The position numbers and the translations under genes were made by a program. Below the pieces are notes generated by a model, which was not told the origin of the DNA, ran no database searches, and worked only from the letters and a program-made list of their open reading frames with translations. Positions 1 to 7,350 of a stretch of DNA of 64,000 nt are shown here, in pieces (the stretch's first letter is position 1; each line of letters begins with the position of its first letter). This stretch comes from Prevotella sp. UBA2742 (GTDB lineage Bacteria > Bacteroidota > Bacteroidia > Bacteroidales > Bacteroidaceae). The DNA lies in contig DEJS01000021.1 of assembly GCA_002353485.1 (NCBI GenBank), positions 1 to 64,000 on the forward strand, given 5' to 3'.

Positions 1-183
1 GACAGTCATCGTCACTACTTGCGTCGTGAGTTCAGTTACTCGAACTATGAGCAGAACTACGTGTTGCCTGACGATGTGGTTCGTGACAAGATCTCTGCCA
101 AGGTGGAGGACGGCATCCTGACCATCACCATGCCGAAGACCGAGCCGAAGGAGAAGGTCACCAAGGCCATCGAGGTCTCGTAA
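1..183 (+). CDS. Small heat-shock protein (Hsp20/alpha-crystallin family), C-terminal part
   Basis: Frame 1 is open from the window edge to a TAA at 181-183 and gives about 60 residues. The stretch ISAKVEDGILTITMPK matches the last beta strands of the alpha-crystallin domain, and it is followed by a charged Lys/Glu tail with an I-E-V motif, as in bacterial Hsp20 chaperones that hold unfolding proteins in the cytoplasm. The N-terminal arm and most of the domain lie outside the window, so start and full length are unknown. A strong hairpin terminator follows directly, so this is probably the last or only gene of its transcript. Confidence 0.85.
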   Translation, partial: DSHRHYLRREFSYSNYEQNYVLPDDVVRDKISAKVEDGILTITMPKTEPKEKVTKAIEVS

Positions 184-209
184 CGGACACTGATTAACCG
201 CATAAGTTG

Positions 210-247
210 AAGTCCCGACCTGCAATCGTGCAAGCCGGGACTTTTTG
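210..247 (+). terminator. Intrinsic terminator after hsp20
   Basis: The arms AAGTCCCG (210-217) and CGGGACTT (236-243) pair perfectly around an 18-base loop and run into five T residues. The position, 27 bases after the Hsp20 stop, fits rho-independent termination. Confidence 0.8.
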
Positions 248-300
248 ACCTTCGGTTGAGCCTGCTCACGCCTGAGAAGCAAAAGAAATGCTTGTATTCT

Positions 301-331
301 TTTGCTATTCGCTTGCTTCTTTGTATCTTTG
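301..331 (+). promoter_or_regulatory. Bacteroidota-type promoter for the acetyltransferase gene
   Basis: TTTG at 301-304 and TATCTTTG at 324-331 are separated by 19 bases, matching the -33/-7 consensus of the Bacteroidota primary sigma factor. The start codon lies about 50 bases downstream. Confidence 0.7.
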
Positions 332-380
332 CACCGCATTAGAAGGTTTGAGCAATCCTCACCAAACGAAGCAATAACAC

Positions 381-962
381 ATGATGACGATACAAGAGTT
401 TAGAGATTACATGGCATCGGGTAAGCCCGTCATAGGCGGTAGCGAAGTCCACATGATGTTTCACCAGTTGTCACAGGAGGCACTGAAGATAACGGCAGAG
501 ATTAACGGCAAGTATCACACTCCAGAGGAACTGCACACGTTGTTGGAGCAGCTTTGGGGCAGAGTAGTACCCAAGACGGTAGGCATGTTCCCGCCGTTCC
601 ATACCGACTGCGGAAAGAATACCATTGTTGGTGAACGGGTGTTCATCAACATGGGGTGCAAGTTCCAGGACCAGGGAGGCATCACCATCGACGAGGGCGC
701 ACTCATCGGCCATAACGTCGTGCTGGCCACCATCAACCATGAACTTGACCCAGCCAAGCGCCAAAGCATGTCGTATGCCCCCATCCACATCGGCAAGAAT
801 GTATGGATAGGAGCCAATGCCACGGTACTTGCTGGCGTGACTATCGGTGACGGAGCAGTTGTTGCTGCTGGTGCTGTGGTCACTAAAGACGTAGAACCAA
901 ATACGATTGTCGGTGGTGTACCTGCCAAAGTGATAAAAAAGATAGAGGAAAGAAACAGATAG
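381..962 (+). CDS. Sugar/maltose O-acetyltransferase-like hexapeptide acetyltransferase
   Basis: This 193-residue protein should move an acetyl group from acetyl-CoA to a hydroxyl of a sugar or similar small acceptor in the cytoplasm. Residues 75-185 are left-handed beta-helix hexapeptide repeats (for example [20 protein letters not shown]) and end with the family signature [11 protein letters not shown]. His120 in ATINHELDP is the expected catalytic base of the LacA/Maa group. Length is normal for the family. The start could be either of two adjacent ATG codons (381 or 384). The gene has its own promoter. The true acceptor cannot be told from sequence. Confidence 0.88.
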   Translation: MMTIQEFRDYMASGKPVIGGSEVHMMFHQLSQEALKITAEINGKYHTPEELHTLLEQLWGRVVPKTVGMFPPFHTDCGKNTIVGERVFINMGCKFQDQGGITIDEGALIGHNVVLATINHELDPAKRQSMSYAPIHIGKNVWIGANATVLAGVTIGDGAVVAAGAVVTKDVEPNTIVGGVPAKVIKKIEERNR

Positions 963-1108
963 AGGAATTTACATGCCGGAACCTTATCCTCTATCACACT
1001 GAGGACAGAACGCTCGAAACTCGTAAAAAGCGATACACTGCCGAGGCACAGCAGGAGTTTGCAGGACAAGTCTGGGTGCCAGATGATCTGGAAAGAATCA
1101 TGTTGTAA
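950..1108 (+). other. Unassigned open frame after the acetyltransferase, possible gene remnant
   Basis: A frame that is +1 relative to the acetyltransferase is open through the acetyltransferase stop and continues to a TAA at 1106-1108. It has protein-like composition (RTLETRKKRYTAEAQQEF, then VWVPDDLERI). It has no ATG start of its own in this stretch and I do not recognise the peptide. It could be the tail of a lost gene or chance. Confidence 0.25.
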
Positions 1109-1128
1109 ATGCACGCCGTGGATAGCGA

Positions 1129-2592
1129 CTACTTCTTTTCTATCCGTTTAGTTAATCCGATGGCACCTGTAGGGCAAACCAGCCGGCAGAGATGACATCC
1201 CACACACTTGGTGCCCACCAAACGAGGACGACGCGTCTCGCTGTTGAAGACGATAGCCTGATGTCCTCCGTCACTGCATGATATCTGACAACGTCCACAC
1301 CCGATGCATATCTCCTGATCGAACTTCGGATAGACAATGGTGCCGCGATCCAGATTACTGGGGGTCAGGAACGAAGGCAGTTGCTCGCCCACCAACTGCT
1401 GCAGGTCGGTGACGCCACATTTCGCCATGTAACACTGAAGACCCAGTGTCAGGTCGTCAATGATGCGATAGCCATATTGCATGACAGCGGTGCAAACCTG
1501 CACATTGCTGCAGCCCAGTTGGATGAACTCCAAGGCATCGCGCCACGTCTCTATGCCACCGATACCACTCAGCTGTGGTTTCTGTGGCATCTGTGCCATT
1601 TCCAGTACATGACGCAGGGCTATGGGGCGTACGGCACGACCAGAATATCCTGATATGGTGCGCTGACCAGAGACTTCTGCTTTCGTGCTCATCGTTACCG
1701 ACTTAATCGTATTGATAGCCGACAAAGCGTCAGCTCCTGCTTGCAGGCAAGCCTCAGCGGGTTCGGTAATATGGGTAATGTTGGGCGTCATCTTAGCAAT
1801 TACGGGTATCTTCACGGCCCGCTTCACGCAAGCAGTATATGCTTTCACCAGTTCAGGATTCTGGCCCACGTCACTGCCCATACCTTTATTCTTCATCTGC
1901 GGACAAGAGAAGTTCAGTTCTATGGCATCACAACCGGCATCCTCGGCCATCTTAGCCAGAGCCATCCACTCGTCTTCCGTCTTTCCCATGATAGAAGCCA
2001 CAACGACCTTGGCGGGATAGTTGGTCTTCAGACGGTGCAGAATGTCAAAATCGACATCCACTGCGTTTTCACTCAACTGTTCCATATTGCGGAATCCATA
2101 GAAGTCGCCATGAGTGGCTGTAGTGTACATCGCGTCAAAACGCGGCGACACTTCATGGATATCATCCAAGCATATGGTCTTATAAAACACACCCGCCCAG
2201 CCCATCTGGAACGCATGCGCCACCATCTCATAGTTTGTGCATACGGCCGACGACGCCAGGAAGAACGGATTCTCGCACCTGATACCACAGAAAGTGATGC
2301 CCAAGTCGGGATACTTGCTTTCGTCAACGTCATCTGTCGCTATGCTGTGAATAATCTGTCGGATACGGATAGGACTATTATAATGGATACAGGCCTGTTC
2401 TGCCCGTTCCAAATCCTCATCAGAGCACGCCCTCACCCATCGCAAGGCTGGCTTACAATTATCAAACCGTATAGCACGAATGGTGCGTGCGGGATTGCCC
2501 GTCCTACAGGCTTTCGTACAAGGTGCATCAAGGCACAGCAGACAGCGACTCGCTTCCTCATAAACATTCATCTTTTTTGCATTGGTCTCCAT
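1129..2592 (-). CDS. preA: PreA-like NAD-dependent dihydropyrimidine dehydrogenase subunit with N-terminal Fe-S domain
   Basis: The 487-residue protein resembles the catalytic subunit of dihydropyrimidine dehydrogenase, which reduces uracil or thymine to the 5,6-dihydro form. Residues 1-85 carry Cys17, 20, 25, 29 and Cys46, 56, 68, like the N-terminal double [4Fe-4S] domain that normally belongs to the PreT partner. Residues about 97-400 form the FMN TIM barrel; NFSCPQ holds the expected catalytic Cys, and IPVIAKMTPN and SGIGGIETW are FMN-site motifs. Residues 429-473 are a two-cluster ferredoxin (CIGCGRCQISC and CVGCHLCRLVC). No PreT-type FAD/NAD reductase is nearby, so the electron donor is unclear. 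It is a single gene with a -7 box about 35 bases upstream of the ATG. Confidence 0.85.
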   Translation of the reverse strand: METNAKKMNVYEEASRCLLCLDAPCTKACRTGNPARTIRAIRFDNCKPALRWVRACSDEDLERAEQACIHYNSPIRIRQIIHSIATDDVDESKYPDLGITFCGIRCENPFFLASSAVCTNYEMVAHAFQMGWAGVFYKTICLDDIHEVSPRFDAMYTTATHGDFYGFRNMEQLSENAVDVDFDILHRLKTNYPAKVVVASIMGKTEDEWMALAKMAEDAGCDAIELNFSCPQMKNKGMGSDVGQNPELVKAYTACVKRAVKIPVIAKMTPNITHITEPAEACLQAGADALSAINTIKSVTMSTKAEVSGQRTISGYSGRAVRPIALRHVLEMAQMPQKPQLSGIGGIETWRDALEFIQLGCSNVQVCTAVMQYGYRIIDDLTLGLQCYMAKCGVTDLQQLVGEQLPSFLTPSNLDRGTIVYPKFDQEICIGCGRCQISCSDGGHQAIVFNSETRRPRLVGTKCVGCHLCRLVCPTGAIGLTKRIEKK

Positions 2593-2627
2593 AATAGTAG
2601 CTTTGAACTTTTAGTTATTACTAAATG

Positions 2628-2635
2628 CAAAGATA
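2628..2635 (-). promoter_or_regulatory. -7 box TATCTTTG upstream of preA
   Basis: TATCTTTG on the minus strand ends about 35 bases before the preA start. A TTTG at the ideal -33 distance is missing (the nearest is about 12 bases away), so only the -7 element is supported. Confidence 0.5.
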
Positions 2636-2705
2636 CTATTTTTTTAGCAAAATACGTGTATTCCCCTCCTATTTATTCTTTTTTAAGCAAAATACTCTCC
2701 TGCTC

Positions 2706-2753
2706 CTCGAGGGAGTCTACATCCGTAACGGCAAGAAACTGATAATAAAGTAA
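2706..2753 (+). pseudogene. Fragment resembling a C-terminal sorting tail
   Basis: An open stretch with no start codon encodes LEGVYIRNGKKLIIK and then TAA. This pattern (G-V/I-Y-I-x-N-G-K-K-hydrophobic-K-stop) is typical of the last residues of type-A C-terminal sorting domains of type IX-secreted proteins. Upstream sequence in the same frame is not protein-like. It is probably the remnant of a lost secreted-protein gene. Only 16 codons, so the call rests on motif likeness. Confidence 0.45.
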
Positions 2754-2789
2754 GCTTAGCAGCTTTCTTTGACAAAGTCAGGAAATGAA

Positions 2790-2822
2790 TCAGGCGGGCA
2801 TCCTGCGAGGATGTCCGCCTGA
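2790..2822. terminator. 15-bp hairpin between the preA region and the sus operon end
   Basis: TCAGGCGGGCATCCT (2790-2804) pairs with AGGATGTCCGCCTGA (2808-2822), one G-T pair, loop of 3. It lies about 40 bases past the stop of the leftward sus operon. Neither side has a long T run, so it may act as an RNA 3'-end stabiliser as much as a terminator. Confidence 0.6.
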
Positions 2823-2860
2823 CGGTTTTCAATAGTAGATAAAAGGTTGGTTAGAAGTAT

Positions 2861-4705
2861 TTACTCTACGGTGCAGTAGATGTTGTCCTTGCCCTTACGG
2901 GTGGGATACAGCTTGATGGTGTTGCCTACCACACTGAGGTTGTCGCCATTGGCCACGAGGTTGTCTACGGTACCACCCAGGTTGATGTCCCAGCCTCCGT
3001 TGAGACGGAACTTCCAGCCGTTAGCCGTAACGCCGGCACCGGTAGCCTCGAAGCAGTAGTCGGTGGCGTTCCATGTCATCTCGAAGTCGGCACCCCAGCC
3101 GTTGAAGTCGCCGATGATACCCATCTTCTCTACCTTAATGGCATTGATAGACATAGAGGCCATGTTAAGCGTGACGTAGTAGACACCCTCTCCGGCCGTG
3201 GCCTTGAAGTTGCCGCCACCGTCGCCAAAGTCGCCCGAGATGCCACCGGTCATGTGACCCGTATTAATCTCGGTACCCCAGTCGCCAGGAGTCTTCTGGA
3301 ACTTGAACTCGTTGCCCCATCCGTTCGGGTCGGCGCAGTAGAGGTAGCCGGTGTAGATACCGCTCTCGTCGGTCAGCGCCAGCTTCTGTTCGGCATTAGC
3401 CCAGCCGTCGGTGGCTCCGATGAAGTAGATGTAGGGATCGAAGTTCAGCGGAGTAATCTGGTAGGTATTCTCCAGCATGTTGACAGTGAAGCGATAGAAC
3501 TTGGCCGAGCCGTCCACATGGAACGAGTGGTCGCCTCCCAGGTTGTAACGACGGTCGAACGAGCCGCTCAGGTCCTCGCTGGCACCTGTGGTACCATAGA
3601 GCTGTGTCCAGTCGCCGGCGTCGATGGCATCCAGCGCATCGGCATCACCAAAGGCGAACCATGTGTCGCTGCCGCCCTTGATGACGTAGGTGAAGACGGG
3701 ATCCTCGAAGGCGTCCTTGTCGCTGTGCGAGAACTTCTGGCTCTTGTCACTGCTCCAGCTGCCGTTACCGCCCACCAGATAATAGGCATCGGCAATAGAA
3801 ACGGCCTCCACCTTGTAGGTCTGCTCCATCATATTCAGGGTGACGCGAATCTTCTTGGCCCCGGCAGGCACCTTGAACGAATTGTCGGCACCCAGCTCCG
3901 AACGACGGGCTATCTTGCCCTCCTTGGCCTCGCTGTCGCCGCCTACGATACCGTAGAGCTGGCTCCAGTCGCCTGAAGAGATGGCGTCACAGGCCTGGTC
4001 GTCGGCAATGGCAAACCAGGTGTCGCCGTCAGCAGCATTGAAGGTGACGGTGAACACAGGGTCTACATAGACGTCCTCGCCGCTGTGCTGGAACTTGATG
4101 CTGCGGTTTACAGCCGAACCGGCCCAGTCGCTGTTAGGACCGCCCACGATATAGTAGGCAGGGGCAATGGTAAGCTTGTTCAGCGGCGTGAACTGCACAG
4201 CCTTCTCGGCATAGAAGTTCTCGCCCGGCTTGCCAATAATGGCCGCGGCGTCGCCACCAGTCACAGTGCCCAGCACGGTGCGCATGTAGAGCGTGGTGGT
4301 GTTGGGGTTCTTGGTGATAACGTTGAAATAGGTCTCCTGAAGACTTGAGGGCGACAGCGTAATCTCGCCGGCGTCGTTCACCTCGGCTACCGTGAGTGCA
4401 AAGTCGGTGAACGAGGGGTCGCGCGAGTACATCACCTCAGCATGTAGCACCGTATTCTCGGGCATGGCACCCTCCTTGACGGTGGCTAAACCAATAGAGA
4501 TAGGTTTCTCGGTGCCGTTCTCCTCGTCGATATAGTCGGCCAGCGAGATGGCATCAGGCAGCAGGGTGTTGACGGTGACGTCGCCCACCTGCAGCACGCT
4601 TTCCTGCGCATTGCTCTGCGGACCCACCTCAGGGTCGAAGTTCTCGCTACAAGAGGCGAGACCCAAGCCCAGCAGAGCACTCATGAATATATTCAGCTTT
4701 TTCAT
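2861..4705 (-). CDS. SusF/SusE-type starch-binding outer-membrane lipoprotein
   Basis: This 614-residue protein is exported and lipidated: the signal sequence ends in LGLASC with the lipid Cys at 19. An N-terminal SusE/F-type region (about 30-180) is followed by tandem starch-binding modules. Residues 183-300 and 307-418 are clear repeats of each other (AYYIVGG / AYYLVGG, DPVFT, DTWFA, GDWSQLYG / GDWTQLYG). More diverged modules start near 425 (YIYFIGATDGW) and 540 (IIGDFNGWG). Such proteins sit on the cell surface and bind alpha-glucan without catalysis. It is last in the susC-D-E-F order, 15 bases after the SusE-like gene. At 614 residues it is longer than the usual SusF (about 485), consistent with an extra module. 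Confidence 0.88.
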   Translation of the reverse strand: MKKLNIFMSALLGLGLASCSENFDPEVGPQSNAQESVLQVGDVTVNTLLPDAISLADYIDEENGTEKPISIGLATVKEGAMPENTVLHAEVMYSRDPSFTDFALTVAEVNDAGEITLSPSSLQETYFNVITKNPNTTTLYMRTVLGTVTGGDAAAIIGKPGENFYAEKAVQFTPLNKLTIAPAYYIVGGPNSDWAGSAVNRSIKFQHSGEDVYVDPVFTVTFNAADGDTWFAIADDQACDAISSGDWSQLYGIVGGDSEAKEGKIARRSELGADNSFKVPAGAKKIRVTLNMMEQTYKVEAVSIADAYYLVGGNGSWSSDKSQKFSHSDKDAFEDPVFTYVIKGGSDTWFAFGDADALDAIDAGDWTQLYGTTGASEDLSGSFDRRYNLGGDHSFHVDGSAKFYRFTVNMLENTYQITPLNFDPYIYFIGATDGWANAEQKLALTDESGIYTGYLYCADPNGWGNEFKFQKTPGDWGTEINTGHMTGGISGDFGDGGGNFKATAGEGVYYVTLNMASMSINAIKVEKMGIIGDFNGWGADFEMTWNATDYCFEATGAGVTANGWKFRLNGGWDINLGGTVDNLVANGDNLSVVGNTIKLYPTRKGKDNIYCTVE

Positions 4706-4720
4706 GTTGTTCTTACTTTA

Positions 4721-5656
4721 TTAGTTGACCATTTCAAATTTAACCTTATTCTGGATACGGTCGACGGTAATCGCCATCGTGCCTCCGGCAAAGCCATTGA
4801 ACTGCCAGGCACCCTTACCGCGCATGCAGGCACCCTCGAAGACACCGTCGGTGAACTCGTAGACTGCCGACTCGTCCTTTTTCTGCCAGCCGATAGAGCC
4901 TAAGAGTTTATCATCAGAATCGCCTTCTTTCCAGTCACCCCAGCCCGTGAGCTCAGAGTAGAAGCGGAACGTCAGGTCGCCCTCAGGCATCTCTACCTCA
5001 CCCTTGTAGACCTTCGAGCCTATCTCGGTCTCGTAGATGCGCCAGTCGTAGAGTGCTTCGGCATTCTTGGCACTGGGCTCGGGCCAGCCGTTGCAGCTGC
5101 CTACAATATACAGATAGCCCAAGCTCTTGATGTTGCAGTAGGCTGCCAGGTTGTTGAAGTAGACCGTGTTCGACTCGATGACCGTCCCCGGCACGTCGGC
5201 ACCCAGCGACGACAGGATGCTGGCATGTACGCGGAAGGCTATCTTGCGGTAGCCCATGTCTACATACTCGTCCTTGTCCTCGAAGCCGTCGAGCTCGCAG
5301 ATAGCCTCGGCAATCTCGGCACCGCTGACGTTGACGTTACACTCGGTAAACGTGGTCTCCAGGTACTTGGGTGCACCATCCTCCTCCAGCCACTTCACGC
5401 TGCCGTCGTCGGCCGTCAGGCCTACCTGCACCTGATAGGTGGCCAGGGCGTTGTATCCATAGTCAGGCTGCGACCAGCTGAGGTTCACCTTGTTGTCGGC
5501 AGACAGCTTTATGAACTGGTCGGCCAGCGCAGGGGTGTTCAGCACGAAGCTGGTCGGCTGCTTGATGGTGGGATTCGAGTCTCTGTCGTCCTTGCAGGCC
5601 GTCAGCACACAGGCGGCACACAGGAGCAGAAGCAATGAATTAAATATCTTTTTCAT
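4721..5656 (-). CDS. susE: SusE-like outer-membrane lipoprotein
   Basis: The 311-residue product starts with a lipoprotein signal ending LTAC (Cys21). The region about 30-170 is the SusE N-terminal Ig-like domain (PTSFVLNTPALADQFIKLS, NLSWSQPDYG). The C-terminal part has one carbohydrate-binding-like module (YLYIVGSCNGWPEP, FRFYSELTGWGDWKEGD). The expected role is surface binding of malto-oligosaccharides next to SusCD. It lies between susD and the SusF-type gene with short gaps, so it is surely co-transcribed. SusE of B. theta has more binding domains, so this one is short (about 310 against about 390). Confidence 0.85.
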   Translation of the reverse strand: MKKIFNSLLLLLCAACVLTACKDDRDSNPTIKQPTSFVLNTPALADQFIKLSADNKVNLSWSQPDYGYNALATYQVQVGLTADDGSVKWLEEDGAPKYLETTFTECNVNVSGAEIAEAICELDGFEDKDEYVDMGYRKIAFRVHASILSSLGADVPGTVIESNTVYFNNLAAYCNIKSLGYLYIVGSCNGWPEPSAKNAEALYDWRIYETEIGSKVYKGEVEMPEGDLTFRFYSELTGWGDWKEGDSDDKLLGSIGWQKKDESAVYEFTDGVFEGACMRGKGAWQFNGFAGGTMAITVDRIQNKVKFEMVN

Positions 5657-5699
5657 AATCAGTTGCTTTTTACTTGTTTACTCTTTAAGCTTATTACCT

Positions 5700-7316
5700 T
5701 TAGTAGCCGGGGTTCTGTTGGATGGCACCCTTCAGCTGCTTGGCAGGAATGGCAAACACATTCTTGTCGGCAGAGAAGTTGCGGCCGTTCTTGGCACCGC
5801 CTTTCCATACCCATACATAGTCGCTGTCGCCACCAAACTTGCCGAAGCGAATCAGGTCCACACGGCGACGGCCCTCGAAGTAGAACTCACGACACCACTC
5901 GTCCAGCAGCTCGTTCAAAGAGTAGGCTGTACGCAGGTCGCTGTTGTTGGCACGCTGGCGCAGGGCATTGATGTACTGCGTAGCCTCGGCACCCGTCACG
6001 TTGGCACCCGACTGGCGCGTGATGGCCTCAGCATAGCTCAGGTAGGCCTCTGCCACACGGAAGAAGAAGAAGTCGGCATCGGGGAACTGTGAGTCGCTGC
6101 CCTTGACAACGCTGCCCGTCGACTTGTAGTTGATGAACTTAGCCACACCGTAGCCGTCCTTGAAGTCGCCGAAGTATCCCAGCGGGTTGTCCAGCGTGTG
6201 ACCGGTGCCGAAGAACAGGGCACGGTCGTCGCCGGCATAGTCCTTCATGTCGTACGACTGCACCTGGGGCGCATCGTCGTTGGGGAAGAACTTACGTACC
6301 AGGTTGATGCGTGCACGGTTGCCGGCCCACTTCTCGCTGGTGCCGTTCAGACCGCCCGGATCGTTGGCCGTAGCGTCCATGTCGGCATCCCATGTCGAAG
6401 CCATCAGGAACAGGGTGACACCCCAAGAGGTCGTCTGCTTGCCGTCGCAGAGCACAGGCCAGATACACTCCTGGGCTGCCGAGCTCTCGCCGTTGTCGCC
6501 CATGAACAGCATCTGGTAGGCGCTCCATCCGTTGGCTCCCGTCGTGTTCAGCTTATACGAAGAGTCGATGACCTTCTTCGCATACTCGGCAGCCTTGGCC
6601 CACTGGGCGGTGCCGGTGTACACCTCAGCATTCAGGTACAGACGCATCAGCAGCATCCAGGCAGCAGCCTTGTCGGCACGGCCGTACATGGCGTCGCCCG
6701 ACGTCTTGGCCTTGGCATCGGCCAGCGCAGGCTCTATCTCGGTCACCTCCTGTACCAGCCAGTCGTAAATCTCCTTACGTGTCATGTATGTCGGGGTGCC
6801 CAGCGTAGTAGAAAAAGGCACACCACCGAAGGCATCCATCAGCAGGTAGTACTCCAGGGCACGTACGAAGCGTATCTCGGCAGCCTTCTGGGCATCGCTG
6901 TCGCCAGCCATCTCCAGATAGTGGTTGCAGTACGAGATACCCGTAGTCAGACGTGCAAAGTATCCGTTCATCATCGGGTGCGACGAGTCATAGGTGTTGT
7001 AGTCGAACTGCTGGATACCATCGTCACCCCAGCTGCACAGCGCCTCGTCGGTGGTCAGCTCGTTCGAGTTCCACATCTGGCGAATCAGTCCGGTCGTACC
7101 ACCGTCCAGGTCGTCGATGTCGCAGTCGCCATTGGCGCCGCCGTTGCCCTGCAGGCCGAAGTTGCCGTAGCACTTGTTGAACAGACCGTCGTAGTTGACC
7201 GTAGTATCCAGGTTGGGGTCAATAGGCGTCACGTCCAGGTCCTTGGTGCAGGAAGTCATTCCCACGAGCAGCGTAAGCGCTGCGGCAGGGAGCATATGTT
7301 TCATTATTCTTTTCAT
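5700..7316 (-). CDS. susD: SusD/RagB family glycan-binding outer-membrane lipoprotein
   Basis: The 538-residue lipoprotein (signal ending GMTSC, Cys23) has the SusD fold: an early DLDVTPIDP segment, helical TPR-like repeats (RFVRALEYYLLMDAFGGVPF, WAKAAEYAKKVIDSSYKL) and the conserved C-terminal EAYLSYAEAI and REFYFEGRRRVDLIRFGKF. It acts as the lid on the SusC barrel and binds glycan at the surface. It is second in the leftward operon, 34 bases after susC. The pairing with SusE/F-type lipoproteins and the divergent MalQ/GH97/pullulanase genes points to starch or another alpha-glucan. Confidence 0.95.
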   Translation of the reverse strand: MKRIMKHMLPAAALTLLVGMTSCTKDLDVTPIDPNLDTTVNYDGLFNKCYGNFGLQGNGGANGDCDIDDLDGGTTGLIRQMWNSNELTTDEALCSWGDDGIQQFDYNTYDSSHPMMNGYFARLTTGISYCNHYLEMAGDSDAQKAAEIRFVRALEYYLLMDAFGGVPFSTTLGTPTYMTRKEIYDWLVQEVTEIEPALADAKAKTSGDAMYGRADKAAAWMLLMRLYLNAEVYTGTAQWAKAAEYAKKVIDSSYKLNTTGANGWSAYQMLFMGDNGESSAAQECIWPVLCDGKQTTSWGVTLFLMASTWDADMDATANDPGGLNGTSEKWAGNRARINLVRKFFPNDDAPQVQSYDMKDYAGDDRALFFGTGHTLDNPLGYFGDFKDGYGVAKFINYKSTGSVVKGSDSQFPDADFFFFRVAEAYLSYAEAITRQSGANVTGAEATQYINALRQRANNSDLRTAYSLNELLDEWCREFYFEGRRRVDLIRFGKFGGDSDYVWVWKGGAKNGRNFSADKNVFAIPAKQLKGAIQQNPGY

Positions 7317-7350
7317 GACTTAATTCCTTTATAGTTGTAAGATGTGCTTA

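Noticed and set aside
1741..2742. A 333-codon open frame opposite preA
   Set aside because: It runs opposite the Fe-S protein, has no family features and no promoter or start context.
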